64,000 nucleotides of DNA from Macrotis lagotis (GCF_037893015.1 NC_133661.1:189795991-189859990), one strand, 5' to 3'. Shown: positions 36,291 to 48,302, counted from the stretch's first letter. The notes: generated by a model not told the origin, from the letters alone. Translations and numbers: made by a program.

Positions 36291-36803
36291 CATCACAACA
36301 AATTCTCAATTTCGTCAACTTGTCCAGATTACAGAACAATAACCAAGATTAGAATATCAAAACAAAGAATGATCTCCAATTCTGTCACTCTGAAATAGTG
36401 GATTTTTTAGATAACTGATGAGGATTGAATCTACAAGTAGATTACTGTCAGACCAAAACCCAGATCATGAACTTGCAGAGCTCAACCAGGGGGCAGCCAT
36501 CAGACTTTGCTCTGGGTCAGACCACATTGGAAACACCTACAATCTTCAGGTGCCCAGGTTGAGATACCCCTGAGATCTTGAAACAATTATCAGTGCCCTC
36601 TAGAAGAGAGTAATAAGACCAACCTAGACTTCCATTCTAAAGTTCCCAGAGTCAAATCCTAATATCAAATCTGAAGTTAGGATGTGGGATAGAAGAGTAA
36701 ACAAAGAAAAAATTCACAGTATAGAAAGATGTTTTAGTAATATAGAAGCTCAAGAAATAAATGCAGATGTCAATGAACCCAAAATATCTATGAGCAGTCT
36801 CAA
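36291..36803 (+). mobile_element. L1-like 5'-UTR region (probable)
   Basis: It contains blocks that I associate with marsupial L1/HAL1 5' regions: 'gaccaaaacccagatcatga', 'accagggggcagccatcaga', 'gggtcagaccacattgga', 'ccctgagatcttgaaacaat', 'tcagtgccctctagaaga', then 'gaacccaaaatatctatga'. No long frame. Assigned from memory of the family. Confidence 0.45.
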
Positions 36804-36828
36804 ACACACACACACACACACACACACA
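36804..36828. repeat. (CA)n microsatellite
   Basis: About twelve CA units. Confidence 0.9.
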
Positions 36829-37114
36829 AGATCCTAGTGCCTACATGTTATCATGACTCTCCTAACCCCACAATTTTCTCAATTTTATCAACCATGCTTT
36901 TTTAAAGCAATTCAACAAATTAAATTTAACATTATTTTTAATAGACATGTGAAAAAGGACTTCAAAATAGGAAGACTGTATAATGAATCATGTTTAAAAG
37001 GTTCTGCATTTCTGACTTCAAGACTCCAATGATCTTTAAAGCTATTATGAAAATGAATAATTCTTCTACTAGTATTGTACTGCTAGTATTCTTAGTTAGA
37101 CATCATTACCTTTG

Positions 37115-37440
37115 TCTTTCATAGGCTTCTCATACTCAACATGAATACAACAGAACTCATATCTCTCCAATCATTTTCCTACATATTATCTTATTTGTAT
37201 TCAAAAAGCCTTAATGCTCCATTTACTTCAACTCTAAGCTCAATTGATCACCAGATTTTGTCATTCTATCTCCACAAAATCTCTTGCGTTAGTCATTTCT
37301 TTCCACTAATACAACACTTCAATTGATCGAACTTAATTATCTCTCAATGATGCTATTGAAAGTTTCCTTATTTTCCCTTTTGCCTTTAATTTCCTACCTC
37401 AAATCCACAATACACATAACTTCTAAACTAATACTGGACA
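37115..37440 (+). mobile_element. L2 LINE fragment, left part
   Basis: 'ctcaacatgaatacaacaga' followed by 'actcatatctctccaatca' matches the well-known L2 stretch coding ...NM(S)KTELI(I)FPP. It continues in L2-like pyrimidine-rich sequence until an L1 interrupts it at about 37445. The L2 continues at 38530. Confidence 0.6.
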
Positions 37441-37444
37441 ATGG

Positions 37445-38525
37445 TTTTTTCATGATATTGATATTTCTAAAGTTCTAAATGGTCATCAATAAAGGAAATG
37501 CAATATAAAGCAATCTTGAGATATTATATTATAACTATAAGATTGGTTAAAATGATCAAAGGGAAAGAAAATGTTGGAGAGACTATGGAAAATTGGAATA
37601 CTAATTCAATGTGGAATTGTATACTTATCCACCCATTTTGAAGAATGATCTGGAATTCTCTTATTAAACATTCTGTACTTTACTAGGTCTCTTTCCGAAG
37701 ATGATTAGGGAAAAAGAAAAAACTATATGTTCTTAAATATTTATATTTTAGTGTAAAATTACAATGGTGACCACCAATTGGGAAGTGATCACACAAACTG
37801 TAGTATGTACATACAATGAAATAGAATTGTACTATAAGAAAGAATGACTTTGATGAGTTTAGAAAAACATGGAAAACATGGATACACTGGCATGAAGCAA
37901 AATGATGAGAACCAAGAGAAAGTTATATACAGTAACAATAATATTATTTTAAAACCAACTCTGAGGGAAGAAGTCATTTTAACTCATACAAAGATGCAGA
38001 GGAATTATTAAAAGTCTATGAAGGGGGGCAGCTAGGTGGCGAAGTGGATAAAGCACCAGCCCTGGAGTCAGGAGTACTTGGGTTCAAATCTGGTCTCAGA
38101 CACTTAATAATTACCTAGCTGTGTGGCCTTGGGCAAGCCACTTAACCCCATTTGCCTTGCAAACACCTAAAAAAAAAGTCTGTGAAGGAAAATGCTATCT
38201 ACATCCAGAAAAACTGAAAAAACAGAAAAATGAATAGAATTATTTTACACATATGTAAAAATAATTCTATAAATATACACACATATATAGGTATGCATGT
38301 ATATATATATATGTAAATACATACATACAGATATGTGTGTGTGTCTAATGGTAACTAGGTTATAGAGAAGTTAAAAAAAAGGAGAGTTTCATAACTTCAT
38401 TATATAAGTGAAAGGAATAGCTAATTGTACTTAAGAAATTTACAATTTTATATATAACAATTTTTTTGTTCCACTCTGATATGGAGATGCTTATTTCATA
38501 AATTAAAAATAAAATATTAAAAATA
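37445..38525 (+). mobile_element. Older L1 3' end inserted in L2
   Basis: ORF2 C-terminal sequence is diverged: 'gaaatgcaatataaagcaat', 'ttggagagactatggaaaat', 'ccaccaattgggaagtgat', 'acaatgaaatagaattgtac'. A 3'-UTR with 'gttccactctgatatggaga' and an A-rich end follow at 38500-38525. It is more diverged than the L1s at 17-28 kb and belongs to another subfamily. Confidence 0.7.
38025..38173 (+). mobile_element. tRNA-headed marsupial SINE with TSD, inside the older L1
   Basis: Full copy between aaaagtctatgaagg (38010-38024) and aaaagtctgtgaagg (38174-38188), one mismatch in 15. Confidence 0.94.
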
Positions 38526-38529
38526 ATAT

Positions 38530-38830
38530 TCAGTGACCTTAGGATAAAATGCAAACTTCTCACCATGAAGTTTAAAGTTCTACAAAATGGTTCTCAGCTA
38601 CCTTTCCTACCTTATAGGGTACCACTTTGTCTTCTACTCAGTCTGCATCCCTAGATTCTCATCCTCATGGAATTCCATTTGCTACCTACATAACTTTCAC
38701 TTGATGATAACTGGTATCCCACTTTGCATCAATCTCATATAATTCTTAGCTTTCCTAATAGCAGAGTCGAGATGCCACCTCTTACTTGAAACCTTACTTG
38801 ATCCCACCTCTTATAAGAAAACTGTCCCCC
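38530..38830 (+). mobile_element. L2 LINE fragment, right part
   Basis: 'gaccttaggataaaatgcaa', 'cttctcaccatgaagttta', 'aaggttcta'-like text, 'ctcagctacctttcctacct' and 'gatgccacctcttacttga' follow the L2 3' consensus in order. It continues the L2 left at 37440. Confidence 0.65.
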
Positions 38831-40044
38831 TTAAAATACTTCATGTTGTTTAATATAAATATTTGTATTTCACATTTTGTTTTCTTAAAATAAAATATGT
38901 AATAATTTGAAGTACTGGTTATTTTTTATCTTTATGCTCATGGCCCAAAAGAGCTCCTTACCATAAAGTAAATGGTAAATAAAGACTTTTTTAAAACTTT
39001 TTAATGAACAAATAGTTAAACAACTAACCTGTCTGTCAAAATTACATCCATAAATTAATAACAAGTTTGACTCTTGCAACACATACCCTCTTAGAATTCT
39101 TCTATATCTATTAAGCCAATTTCTTAAGTTCCATCCTTGACCATAAGCTCAGATGCCCAACTTAAACTAATTAGAAAAATAGAACATGCCTTCTTTAACC
39201 CAGATATCCAGAGTGTCTCCTCCACCTTTCTCCTGGAAGATCATACAAACTCTCAAATTTAAAAATTCCCTTGCTCAAATAAACATCCATATAACAAAAA
39301 ATTCTGGAGTCATTATGTCCTATACTGTCCTGTATTTATCTGTCTACAATTCCAATCCATTTGAAATATTAAATAACTTACAAGGCTTAAAAAACCCTTT
39401 GGTAATACAAAATACAATCTCAGACCCTTTGCTAGTTGGAGAAAATTTAGTAACCTAGATCCAGCAAGGATCTGGATATGAAGTAAATACTGATATGAAG
39501 TAAATATATGAAGCACTAGATATGATATAAATGTTATTGGAAAAATGATAGCATGGTTCATACCATATCTATCCTTTTTATTAGTTAAGGATTGAAATAT
39601 ATGATGGAAATGCAATGTACTAGGAAAAGTTTATGCTCTACAATCATACTACTTTCTCACTCACTTCATGAAACTTTTGTACAGTGATTAAGAATTATCC
39701 ATGGATGCCAGAAAATCCCTAAAATCCTTTCAATGATTGATTCTATGAGGTGAAAACTGTTTCATGATGATATTAAAATGTCATTTCTCTATTAAAATGT
39801 TTCTTGTTTTTAATTGCATATCTCTGTAATGTTAGATTGTCTTCATTTACTTCAACCAAACAAGATATCATGACATATTTAATGTAGAAGTAGATATAAG
39901 GAATCAAGTATCTACTTTTGAATGAGACAATTAGATTTTCAAAAAACATGTAAAACAGTGCAACTCCTGATTTTTTTAGAAAATAGTTATTTTTATTAAG
40001 ATATTATTTGTGTTAACATATAATTATTATTTTTAAATGAATAA
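38831..40044. other. Unassigned AT-rich sequence
   Basis: No gene, repeat family or RNA gene recognised over about 1.2 kb. Confidence 0.4.
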
Positions 40045-40193
40045 TTTATTTTTTTGTTTATGCCTGGCAGAGGGGTTAAGTGACTTGCACAAAGTCACAC
40101 AGTTAGGTAATTAAGTGTCTGAGTCTGGATTTCACTCAGGTTCTCCTGACTCCAAGGCTGGTGCCCTATCCACTGTGCCACCTAGATGCCTCT
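40045..40193 (-). mobile_element. tRNA-headed marsupial SINE
   Basis: Minus-strand copy: 'ggggttaagtgacttgcaca', 'agtcacacagttaggtaat', 'cactgtgccacctagatgcc'. More diverged than the other copies. Confidence 0.85.
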
Positions 40194-40359
40194 AAATGTA
40201 TGACCTTTAAATAGATTTAATTTCTAATATGATAAATTTTGATGAACATAAGCAACATAAAAATAGTTATTTAATATTTTCAATAATTATTGAGGGTGTT
40301 GATTTATACTACTCTTCTTTTGTCAGATTAAATTATATTGCTCCAAAAGCATGCCTTGA

Positions 40360-40560
40360 CATATTGAATCCAAACACTCTGCTCTCCGAATATCCTTTTA
40401 CTTTCTATCTGAATTCTGCCCAAACCTCCAGAAGCATCTTAAGCTCCTCTAAGAAGTCTCTTTCCTGGATGCCTCACTGTTCAATGATTTTCCCTGTCTC
40501 TAAACTTCTGTAGTCTTTTTGTATGAATTGTACTATACCTTTGTCTGTCAACTCATGCCT
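40360..40560 (+). mobile_element. Possible L2 3'-end fragment
   Basis: 'cttaagctcctctaagaagt' then 'ctctttcctggatgcctcac' recall the L2 text '...cacctcctc..gaagcctt.cctga'. The left arm has the same piece at about 7440-7610, reversed. Weak. Confidence 0.35.
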
Positions 40561-41229
40561 TCTCCTCTCATTCATATTCATCCCATCTCATAAAACCTGA
40601 GTTTAAGCTCTTTGTGGTCAAAAGTTTGCTTTGATTCACTTTCTATTCTCCTATCCCCATAACAGTGATCTGCATGTATCTGATATTCAATAGATAATCT
40701 TGCACAATGTAAAGTATAAAGTAATTGACTGAGAAAACAGAAGTAGAAGGAATTTGGTATGAGGGAATTTAAGATTGATAAAGGTGGAGAAATAATATGA
40801 GAATTCAAAGTGGAAACAGAAAAAAAGAAGAAGGGATCACTGAAACATGCAAGTTCAAACAAAATTATACATACGCGAAATGACTTTGGTTATATAAAAC
40901 TTTTCTTCATTTTTTTAAGTTCTCCAAACTAGACATTAATCCCTACCCTATTCCAAACTTCATGTTCATGGATAAAGTTGCAAAAAAAAAAAGTTACATG
41001 CAGATGGGCAATGTAGAGGATTGAGTTAACTCTCTAAAAAAACAAAACAAAAGAAAAAACCTTTAATATATCAATCTCTCACAGAATACTTGAGCCGAAC
41101 AACCCTGATTTATCATCTAATATATTGTGTGTTATATTAATTCCTTAGGTTAAACTTCATGAGATCTTCTGATATAAAGGACATCTTGCTCCAGACTTGG
41201 TCATACTGGCAGGAGTTTATCCAATCAAT

Positions 41230-41418
41230 CTTCTTTTTTTTCTTTTCTTTTCTTTTTTCTTTTTTTTTCTTTTCTTTTTTTTTTTTGCAAGGCAAAAGTG
41301 GCTTACCCAAGGCCACTCAGCTAGGTAATTATTAAGTGTCTCAGGATCAGATTTGAACTCAGGTACTCCTGACTCCAAGACCAGAGCTCTATCCACTGCA
41401 CCACCTAGCTGCCCCCCC
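41230..41418 (-). mobile_element. tRNA-headed marsupial SINE with long T-rich tail and TSD
   Basis: Pyrimidine-rich tail at 41230-41285, then 'gcttacccaaggccactcag', 'gctaggtaattattaagtgt', 'gcaccacctagctgcccc'. Flanked by ccaatcaat at 41221-41229 and 41419-41427. The left arm lacks it. Confidence 0.9.
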
Positions 41419-41829
41419 CCAATCAATATTCAATGAGGATGTTAAAGAATCACAGGCACTCAAGTGTGAAATTCATATATATGGTGTTCTAGAGAAACTT
41501 ATGAAAATATAGGAATATGCTCTGTAACTTCTACAAATGGTTGTTCTACTTTTCCTTTAAGAACCCTAAGGGTGTATTACCTCTTAGAGTATACCAGTTC
41601 ACTTTCACTTACCTCTAGTTTGAACACTCAAATAGAATCTGAATAAAGACAAGGACAGCAGATTCATTACCAACATTCCAGGTCCACATTACTAATATAA
41701 ACTAAATCCTGTTTATTGTTTTGCAGCAATGTAAAACTGTTGATTTATATTGAGTTCTCTGTTCTCTAAAACCATCATACCTTTGTTGCAGGAATTATCT
41801 AGCCATAAATCTCCCTTTCTGAATCAATT

Positions 41830-42110
41830 GTTTACCTCAAATATAGGATTTTATATTTATTAAAATTAAGCAACATTTTATATTAGATAGCCTAATATTC
41901 CAGCTTTTTGAGATATTTTGGAAACTCATGTGTTTTTGTGAATTTTTACCATCTTCAAATTTGACAATCATAACAACAGGTTTCAAGGGAAGATCTGATT
42001 TGAATCCTACATCATTATAATAATCTTGCAAGATTTTCCTGAATCAAGAATTTTCAATGAAGCATTTTGTTGCTACATGTCCCTTTCAAAAAATTTCCCC
42101 AAGCAACAGG
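41830..42110 (-). mobile_element. L3/CR1-like LINE fragment (old)
   Basis: On +: 'aggattttatatttattaaa', 'attccagctttttgagata', 'accatcttcaaatttgacaa', in the order of the antisense CR1/L3 consensus. Shared with 5980-6200 and 54380-54560. Confidence 0.5.
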
Positions 42111-42254
42111 TTTTCCTCTTTTGATCATACATTAATGTTTTCAATTCACCTCATGCCAATTCTGGTTCAAAAATCATCACATGTTTGGTAATTGATTGTC
42201 TCTATGTTTTATATAATAGTAGTTTTAGCCTTTTAAATTATAGAACAACACCAC

Positions 42255-42490
42255 ATGGGAGGCAGTTGATGCCTCAGTGAACAGAGAGCTGAATCTAGAG
42301 GCAAAAAGACTTGAATTCAAATCTGAACTCAGATTCTACCTAGTTTTATGTAATTTAATCTTTATCTCAGTTTTCTTAATTTTAAATTGGACATGATAAT
42401 AATATTTACTTCATAGAGTTGTGAGGATCAAATGAGATATCTGGGGATTTTTCAAAGCACTTAGACCAATGCTATATAAATGCTTAAATA
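42255..42490 (+). repeat. MIR/MAR1-type SINE
   Basis: Head 'gggaggcagttgatgcctca', B-box-like 'gaattcaaatctgaactc', then 'atctcagttttcttaat' and 'gttgtgaggatcaaatgaga'. Shared with the left arm (5480-5745) and the third copy (54600-54790). Confidence 0.75.
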
Positions 42491-45247
42491 TCCTGACACA
42501 TTAGCAATTCCTAATGTGTTTTTTTCCACTGACATTTCTTATAACTAAGAAGATGGAAAAAATGAGTAACAAAAATTCTGCTGAAATGTTGATTCCATGT
42601 GTGTGATTCCATTTTTTTGTGTTATGAATGCGTTCTACTACACTTAGTATTCGTTTTTGTCATATTCTCTTTTTTGTCATTTATCAAAAACTTCCCAAGA
42701 AAGGAAACTGGTAAAAAATTAAGCTATAAAATGACCATTGCACCACTTATTTTAAATATTAATGAAAATAAAAGTTTACAACAGCACCTAAAACTTTTAG
42801 TGTGAAGGTTTAACATGAATATATAGAAATCTTTTTTAACACTACTATCAAGTCAAGGAAGAGTGCAGTCACAAATCAATGGGACCAAGTTATAGCCATC
42901 AATATTTGTATTAATCTTTCCATTTGATGAGAATGACTGATCTCAGAAACCATCATGCTACCTTTTTGTTTTTGATTAGTGTCTTCCACCAATTAGCCCA
43001 ATTTCTTTGTCTCCAGTCTCCATTACAGTGCACTCAGATAGTCTGTAACACAAGTGAAATTGCCAAAAGATAATTTCAATGTTAAACAGTGAAACAAAGA
43101 GTAATAAAATGTTTATTTTGTTTACCAGTTTTCACCAATAAAGTTCAGAATAAAACCTCAGAGATTGAGTTTACGCTCCTTAGTCTCAACACAATCCTCA
43201 GTCAAGCCCTTTCCCCTTTCTCCATTCCAATTTTATTCTCTAGATGTCCTTTATGACTCACCAGGAAGACACTGACAGTCTTCCAACTTCTCGATAACAT
43301 CAGTGTGGGGCAAATATGTGTGCTTCTGCCCACTCTTTCTCCAAAACAAATATTTTCTTCAAAACCTGATATTTCTTGCTTCTTGGATGCAGCTGATCTG
43401 TAGACATTTGCATAGTTATTTTATTTTCAGGTTATAGTAATTTGTTGACAAGGAATGAAGGAATTCTCCCCCAAGGGGTTTAAAAATACACTATTAATGC
43501 TTCAAATCTTTATTATATGAAACAAGATGTTTACTTGACTTCAAATACATTCACAAATCACTTGTATTCATTCTCAAAAATATTGGCATGTCCCTACCTG
43601 ACTTGTCCCAATCCTCAGCTTACATTCTGACCTGATAGTTTGGGCAGAGGAGGAATTCAGTTTGCCACTGAGTTCCATGAGTTCAAAAGAAAAATTTCCT
43701 GAATTCATCTTTGCACACTATTAAGCAGAATGAGAAGCAGAACCCTCAAAATCATCAAAGAGAGTCCTGTTATGAAAACTGACACTTTAAATCTGTAAAG
43801 GACCCTTGTGGTGCCTACGTGGATTGTCTCAAGAGATCCAGACACACCTTGGTAGCACAAATGTCACCTCTGTAACATAAATCAAACAAAAGTAACAAAA
43901 TTTCTATAGATCAATTGCTTTAGTCACACATCACAGAAGTGGGGGGGGTGAGATTTTGACCAGTAAGCTGCGATGCTTTACTATAATAGTTCCAATAATT
44001 ATGGGCTAGAAACTAGCCCATAACCTTTCTCCATAATTTCCTCTCTCCATCTGTCTGTGGTGAGCCAAGAGGATAGCAATATCTTCCAAGAGTCATGCTT
44101 TTCTTAATTGTGTCTCAAATAGTGTCTAGAAGTACTAAAACAACTTGCAGAGATATTGAACATCAATGCCCAATTGATTAAGTGATAATTTCATAAAGCC
44201 CAGCTATAAGAGAGTTCATGATATGACCAACATGGGGATTCTGTCTCTGAACAACCTTTGCCTTGGATTAAGAGGATATATACTGGGATCAGTTATTTTC
44301 CCAAGCTTTATTAATATGTGCAATACCATGGGAGACAGAGCAACATAATAGAATTAATATTGCAATGAACTTTAAGAGAAAGAGCAGAGATTTAATGTTG
44401 AATTTGCACTATTTGTAAGACTAGAAAAATTATTTCATCTCTGGCCCTGGTTGGGAACTTAAAATATGTAGACAAATTATGTATAAAGCTCTAATGTTCT
44501 TTTCCTCCTCTTATAATTTTCGACATAATTTCTTACAAACAAGTTAGTTCCAAGTTGTAAATTCTCATTTCAAATCAAACTGAAGTCTTAGTCAAAGGCA
44601 GACTAAGTTCTAAGGGTCTGAGAACACCCACTGTATCTTCTGGAGCTCATAATCAACTCAGTAACAAAGAAAAATAAAACTTGAAACAGTGATGCCTTTC
44701 CTAAGAAGGAATGAAAAGAAATGGAAAGAAGGGAAGATAAGAAAGGGGTAGGATGAGATAAGAAAAAGAAAGATGAAGGAGAACAAAAGAGGAGGGGGAG
44801 AAAGAATACATATAAAAGAAGAATCAAAGATATATTATACTTGAACATTATCAACAAAAAATAATACAAGTTGTTCTGTGACAATGATTCTCAGTTGTTT
44901 GTACTTGAATGTTTTAGATAATATTTTGTTTAATAGAGTTGTGAATTGTTTAGATAACATTTAGAAGCATGTTCATCAAATATGTGAAGGACAGAAAAAT
45001 GGAAGGAATGAGTATTATATGCTTCAAGAGAAAAAAGAAAGTTGGGGGGCAGAGAATTCAGCTGTCTGGCTGAGTATATGACAAGTCATTTTTGTTAATG
45101 AGTGATTGTTTATTCAGGGTAACTAAAACAAGTAGGCACTAATGAGAATAAGTTGCAAAGAGCTGTACAAGAAGAGATAATTTTATTTACTATTAAGAAA
45201 AATTTTATAATAATTAGAGTTATGCCCAAAGAGTGAACTTTGCAATG
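42491..45247. other. Non-coding receptor 3' flank, right arm
   Basis: No gene. It aligns with the left arm and in part with the third copy; for example 'ggggattctgtctctgaaca' at 44235 matches 'ggggattctgtctttgaaac' at 55717. Confidence 0.6.
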
Positions 45248-45267
45248 TGAGAGAGAGAGAGAGAGAG
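45248..45267. repeat. (GA)n microsatellite
   Basis: Ten GA units, the counterpart of the TC run at 1546. Confidence 0.9.
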
Positions 45268-45789
45268 CTTCCTTTCAGAGGAAGTATTTAACCATAACTA
45301 TGGAACTATTTATACTCCAAACCAAGCTTAGTATATTTATAATCTGCACAACTTTACATACTGAAGATATACATCAAAACAAATTAAAAGATATGCTTTA
45401 TAAAAATTTCATCATTCCAAGTGACAATAACTGCATTAGAATTCAGACATACTAAATAAAGTTTAATAAAAGAAATACTTTAATGATTATAAGTTAAATC
45501 TCACTCTAAGGCACCAATTAAAAAAGTAAATTTGTGATCCTTATATTTCATTTCAAATTTATAGTTTGCTTTGGCTATGCCATCTAGCACCAAAAGATGC
45601 TTCTTTAAAAAAGATTTTAATCTGGTCAAGTAGAACAGAAAGAAGCTAAAATAGGAATCAAACTGTCTATTAGGTGATTAATCTTTATACCAGTTTAAGA
45701 ACTACTAGGATAGAACACACTGTCTGTCAAGATTTTGGCTTAACATATTCATAAATAAATAGGAAAGAGAAAGGAAAACTCACTAGAAT

Positions 45790-46010
45790 TTAAAAATATG
45801 AAAAGCATTCTACATAAGTTAACTCATGTAATCTTTACAATTGTGTGATTTAAGTGCTATTATTTTTTCCTGTTTGGAGATAAGAAAACTGAAAATAAAA
45901 GACTAAGTGACATGTTCAGGGCTCTATAGCTCGTAAATGTGTGGGAAATGTGTGGAGAATTTGAATTTGGATACTCCTGACTCTAAATTCATCACTCTAT
46001 GCAATTTTCC
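45790..46010 (-). repeat. MIR/MAR1-type SINE
   Basis: Antisense copy: 'ttttcctgtttggagataag', 'aaaactgaaaataaaagact', 'gaatttggatactcctgact'. Same insertion as 440-660. Confidence 0.7.
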
Positions 46011-46278
46011 ACTGAACTTCTATGGCTAAAGGAAATTCCTGCATGAGTAAATTCTGACAAAACTAAAATCAGATCAGTCACTGCTCTGAAATTTATGATC
46101 TGAGCTGTATAAAGTACTGAGAAACTAAGGGACATTTATACATATATATGTATAAATGTATATAAATCTTCCTAGTATCCAGGTCAACATTCTATCCACT
46201 TCACCACACTGTACCACATCCACATGTTAAATGATGGCTATGAACGTGATGAATATTATTTCTGTTTATAAATGTGGT

Positions 46279-47217
46279 TCATAAAATTTTCCTAAAACTC
46301 ACTATCTGGCCAATCAGTCTCTTCATTGCTGCCTTCATATCTTTGTTTCTAAATGTATAAATTGATGGATTTAAGACAGGGGTGATAATTAAGTCAATAA
46401 CAGCAAGAAATTTATCCACTGGCTTTGTAGGGAAAGGCCACACATAAAAAAAGATACATGGACCAAAGAATAAGATCACCACACTGATGTGAGCTGAAAG
46501 AGTAGAGAGAGCCTTGGACAATCCACTTGAAGAATGTTTCTGAACAGTGACCAAGATGTAAATATAGGAAATGAATAAGAGAAACATGCTGCCAATAGAG
46601 ATGAAACCACTGTTAGCTGTAACAATGAACTCCAACTTATAGGTGTCCATGCAGGCCAATTTGATGAATCGAGGAAGATCACAATAAAAACTGTCAATTT
46701 CATTAGGACCACAGAAAGGCAGATTCACCACAAAAGCCAACTGGATCACTGAGTGTATAAGGCCGATGACCCAAGCAGATACCAGAAGAACAATACACAT
46801 TTTGGGGTTCATAATGGTCAAATAGTGAAGAGGCTTGCATATAGCAATATATCTATCAAATGCCATAGAAATGAGTAGCACCATCTCAGTTCCTCCCATA
46901 AAATGAATGAAAAATATCTGGGTGTAACAACCATAGAATGATATGACCTTGTGCTCATAAAAAAGGTCATAAATCATCTTGGGAATTGCAACAGTGGAGA
47001 GACACAAATCAATAATAGAGAGGTTGGCCAACAAAAAATACATCGGAGAATGAAGATGACTATCAGAGATCACTGCAAGTATAATAAAGATGTTTCCCAA
47101 CACGACAGCCATATAGAAAATGGTGGCAAACACCAAGAGACTAAGCTCTATATTCCAAGAACTGGATATTCCCAGGAACACAAACTCTGACACCATGGAA
47201 TGATTCAGTTCATTCAT
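46279..47217 (-). CDS. OR4F: Intact OR4F-type olfactory receptor
   Basis: A 312-codon single-exon frame on the minus strand with no lesion, the normal length for the family. Olfactory receptors are odorant-sensing GPCRs in the cilia membrane of olfactory neurons that signal through Golf and cAMP. Visible hallmarks by residue: N-glycosylation site NHS at 5-7; GN at 41-42 (TM1); LHSPMYFLL at 55-63 (TM2); C97 and C179 for the conserved disulfide; [15 protein letters not shown] at 118-132 (end of TM3); SFYCDLP at 176-182; SY at 217-218 (TM5); KALSTLSAH at 235-243 (TM6); NPSIYTFRN at 283-291 (TM7). From memory, human OR4F6/OR4F15 ([16 protein letters not shown]...SPKMIYDLF...) is the closest, so family 4, subfamily F. 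I chose the ATG at 47217 because a splice acceptor lies 20 bases upstream; the frame opens further only into that acceptor and has no other ATG. Confidence 0.95.
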   Translation of the reverse strand: MNELNHSMVSEFVFLGISSSWNIELSLLVFATIFYMAVVLGNIFIILAVISDSHLHSPMYFLLANLSIIDLCLSTVAIPKMIYDLFYEHKVISFYGCYTQIFFIHFMGGTEMVLLISMAFDRYIAICKPLHYLTIMNPKMCIVLLVSAWVIGLIHSVIQLAFVVNLPFCGPNEIDSFYCDLPRFIKLACMDTYKLEFIVTANSGFISIGSMFLLFISYIYILVTVQKHSSSGLSKALSTLSAHISVVILFFGPCIFFYVWPFPTKPVDKFLAVIDLIITPVLNPSIYTFRNKDMKAAMKRLIGQIVSFRKIL

Positions 47218-47237
47218 CACACTAACTTTAAGGTCCC

Positions 47238-47252
47238 CTGAAAAGAAAAACA
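47238..47252 (-). promoter_or_regulatory. 3' splice acceptor upstream of the intact receptor
   Basis: On minus the sequence reads gtttttcttttcag, then ggggac... to the ATG at 47217. A pyrimidine tract plus CAG 20 bases before the ATG fits the usual 5'-UTR intron of OR genes. The first exon and promoter were not found. Confidence 0.7.
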
Positions 47253-47392
47253 AAACCAAAATAAATAAATAAATGAATAAGGACTATTGTAATATAGATA
47301 TTTTAAAAATTCTAATAATTTATATAATAATTCTTCTGGATATGAGTTTTTAAATAACTCATTTATCAGTATGCTGCATACTTACTTTTTTT

Positions 47393-47394
<2 letters not shown>

Positions 47395-47426
<32 letters not shown>
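47395..47426. repeat. (TA)n microsatellite
   Basis: About 15 TA units. Confidence 0.9.
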
Positions 47427-47427
<1 letters not shown>

Positions 47428-47528
47428 TGCTAAGAAATAAAACGGTTTCAGTAAATGCTGAATGAAAAATGCAAAGTATACCCAATCCAACTAAAAAAAA
47501 CTGATTTTTGTGATTAAGTTATATATGA

Positions 47529-47685
47529 AGGCAGCTAGGTGGTTCAGTGGATAGAGCACTGGCCCTGGAATCTGTAATACCTAAGTTCAAATCTGCCCTC
47601 AGACACTTAATAATTACTCAGCTATGTGGCCTTGGGCAAGCCACTTAACCCCATTTGCCTTGCCTAAAATAAAATAAAATAAAAA
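47529..47685 (+). mobile_element. tRNA-headed marsupial SINE
   Basis: Full copy (ggcagctaggtggttcagtg ... 'ggccttgggcaagccactt') with an (AAAAT)n tail. Confidence 0.92.
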
Positions 47686-48021
47686 GTATATGTGAGCAAA
47701 AAAAGTGGAAGGACAGTGAAGTGAGAACAGATTGCTTTGCTTATATCTCACTAGATTTAACCACATTTTTCGATTTCATTTTCTAATTCTTCGCAAAAAA
47801 GGAACTGAAAAAAAGGATAAATGAAAATATACAATTAATATTCAAAGTCATGGATACTAATGAAATTAACTCATACCCAGAAAGCAAAATTAGAAAGCAA
47901 AATTAATGATATTGTTTGCAGGAACCAAACTTGACACAGGAATATTGGCCTAAAGTTGAAGAAAGTGATTAGAGAAGAATTTATTGTGTATCCAGTAAAC
48001 TATAAATAAATCGTGGTAATA

Positions 48022-48177
48022 GGGCGGCTAAGTGGCATATAGTGGATAAAGCACCAGCCTTGGAGTCAGGAGTACCTGGGTTCAAATCTGGTGTCAGACA
48101 CTTAATAATTACCTAGCTGTGTGGCCTTGGGCAAGCCACTTAACCCCATTTGCCTTGCAAAAACCTAAAAAAAAAAT
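48022..48177 (+). mobile_element. tRNA-headed marsupial SINE
   Basis: Full copy (gggcggctaagtggcatata ... 'gccttgcaaaaacctaaa') with an A-tail. A weak flanking repeat around gtggta is seen. Confidence 0.92.
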
Positions 48178-48302
48178 TAGTGGTAGCAATCATGATCCTA
48201 AGCAAGGTAATAGTAAAAATATACATAATATAGTGAGATAAGCAGGAAGAACTACAGTAGATTTAAACATATCTCAGTTAATATACTAATATTATTACTT
48301 GA

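Larger units (their letters stand above)
40375..46420 (-). repeat. Inverted segmental duplication, right arm
   Basis: This is the minus-strand partner of 1-7610. In cassette order it runs receptor, 3' flank, MIR (45790-46010), microsatellite (45248), unique flank, MIR (42255-42490), L3/CR1 (41830-42110), then more flank to 40375. It lacks the MRPS26 copy, the L1 3' end and the three SINEs of the left arm, but has its own SINE at 41230. Confidence 0.85.

Noticed and set aside
36065-36352. Open frames crossing the N-run on both strands
   Set aside because: They exist only because N codons are not read as stops; the flanks are antisense L1 and an unrelated repeat.
44603-44884. 93-codon Phe/Ser/Leu-rich frame on minus
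   Set aside because: Simple-sequence bias (GAA-rich on +), and no conservation in the matching left-arm stretch.
46951-47190. Open frame of 79 codons on the + strand
   Set aside because: It lies wholly antisense to the intact olfactory receptor and mirrors its codon structure.
47218-47259. N-terminal extension of the intact receptor (14 more codons)
   Set aside because: The extension opens only with TTG and runs through a splice-acceptor sequence; the family start is the ATG at 47217.
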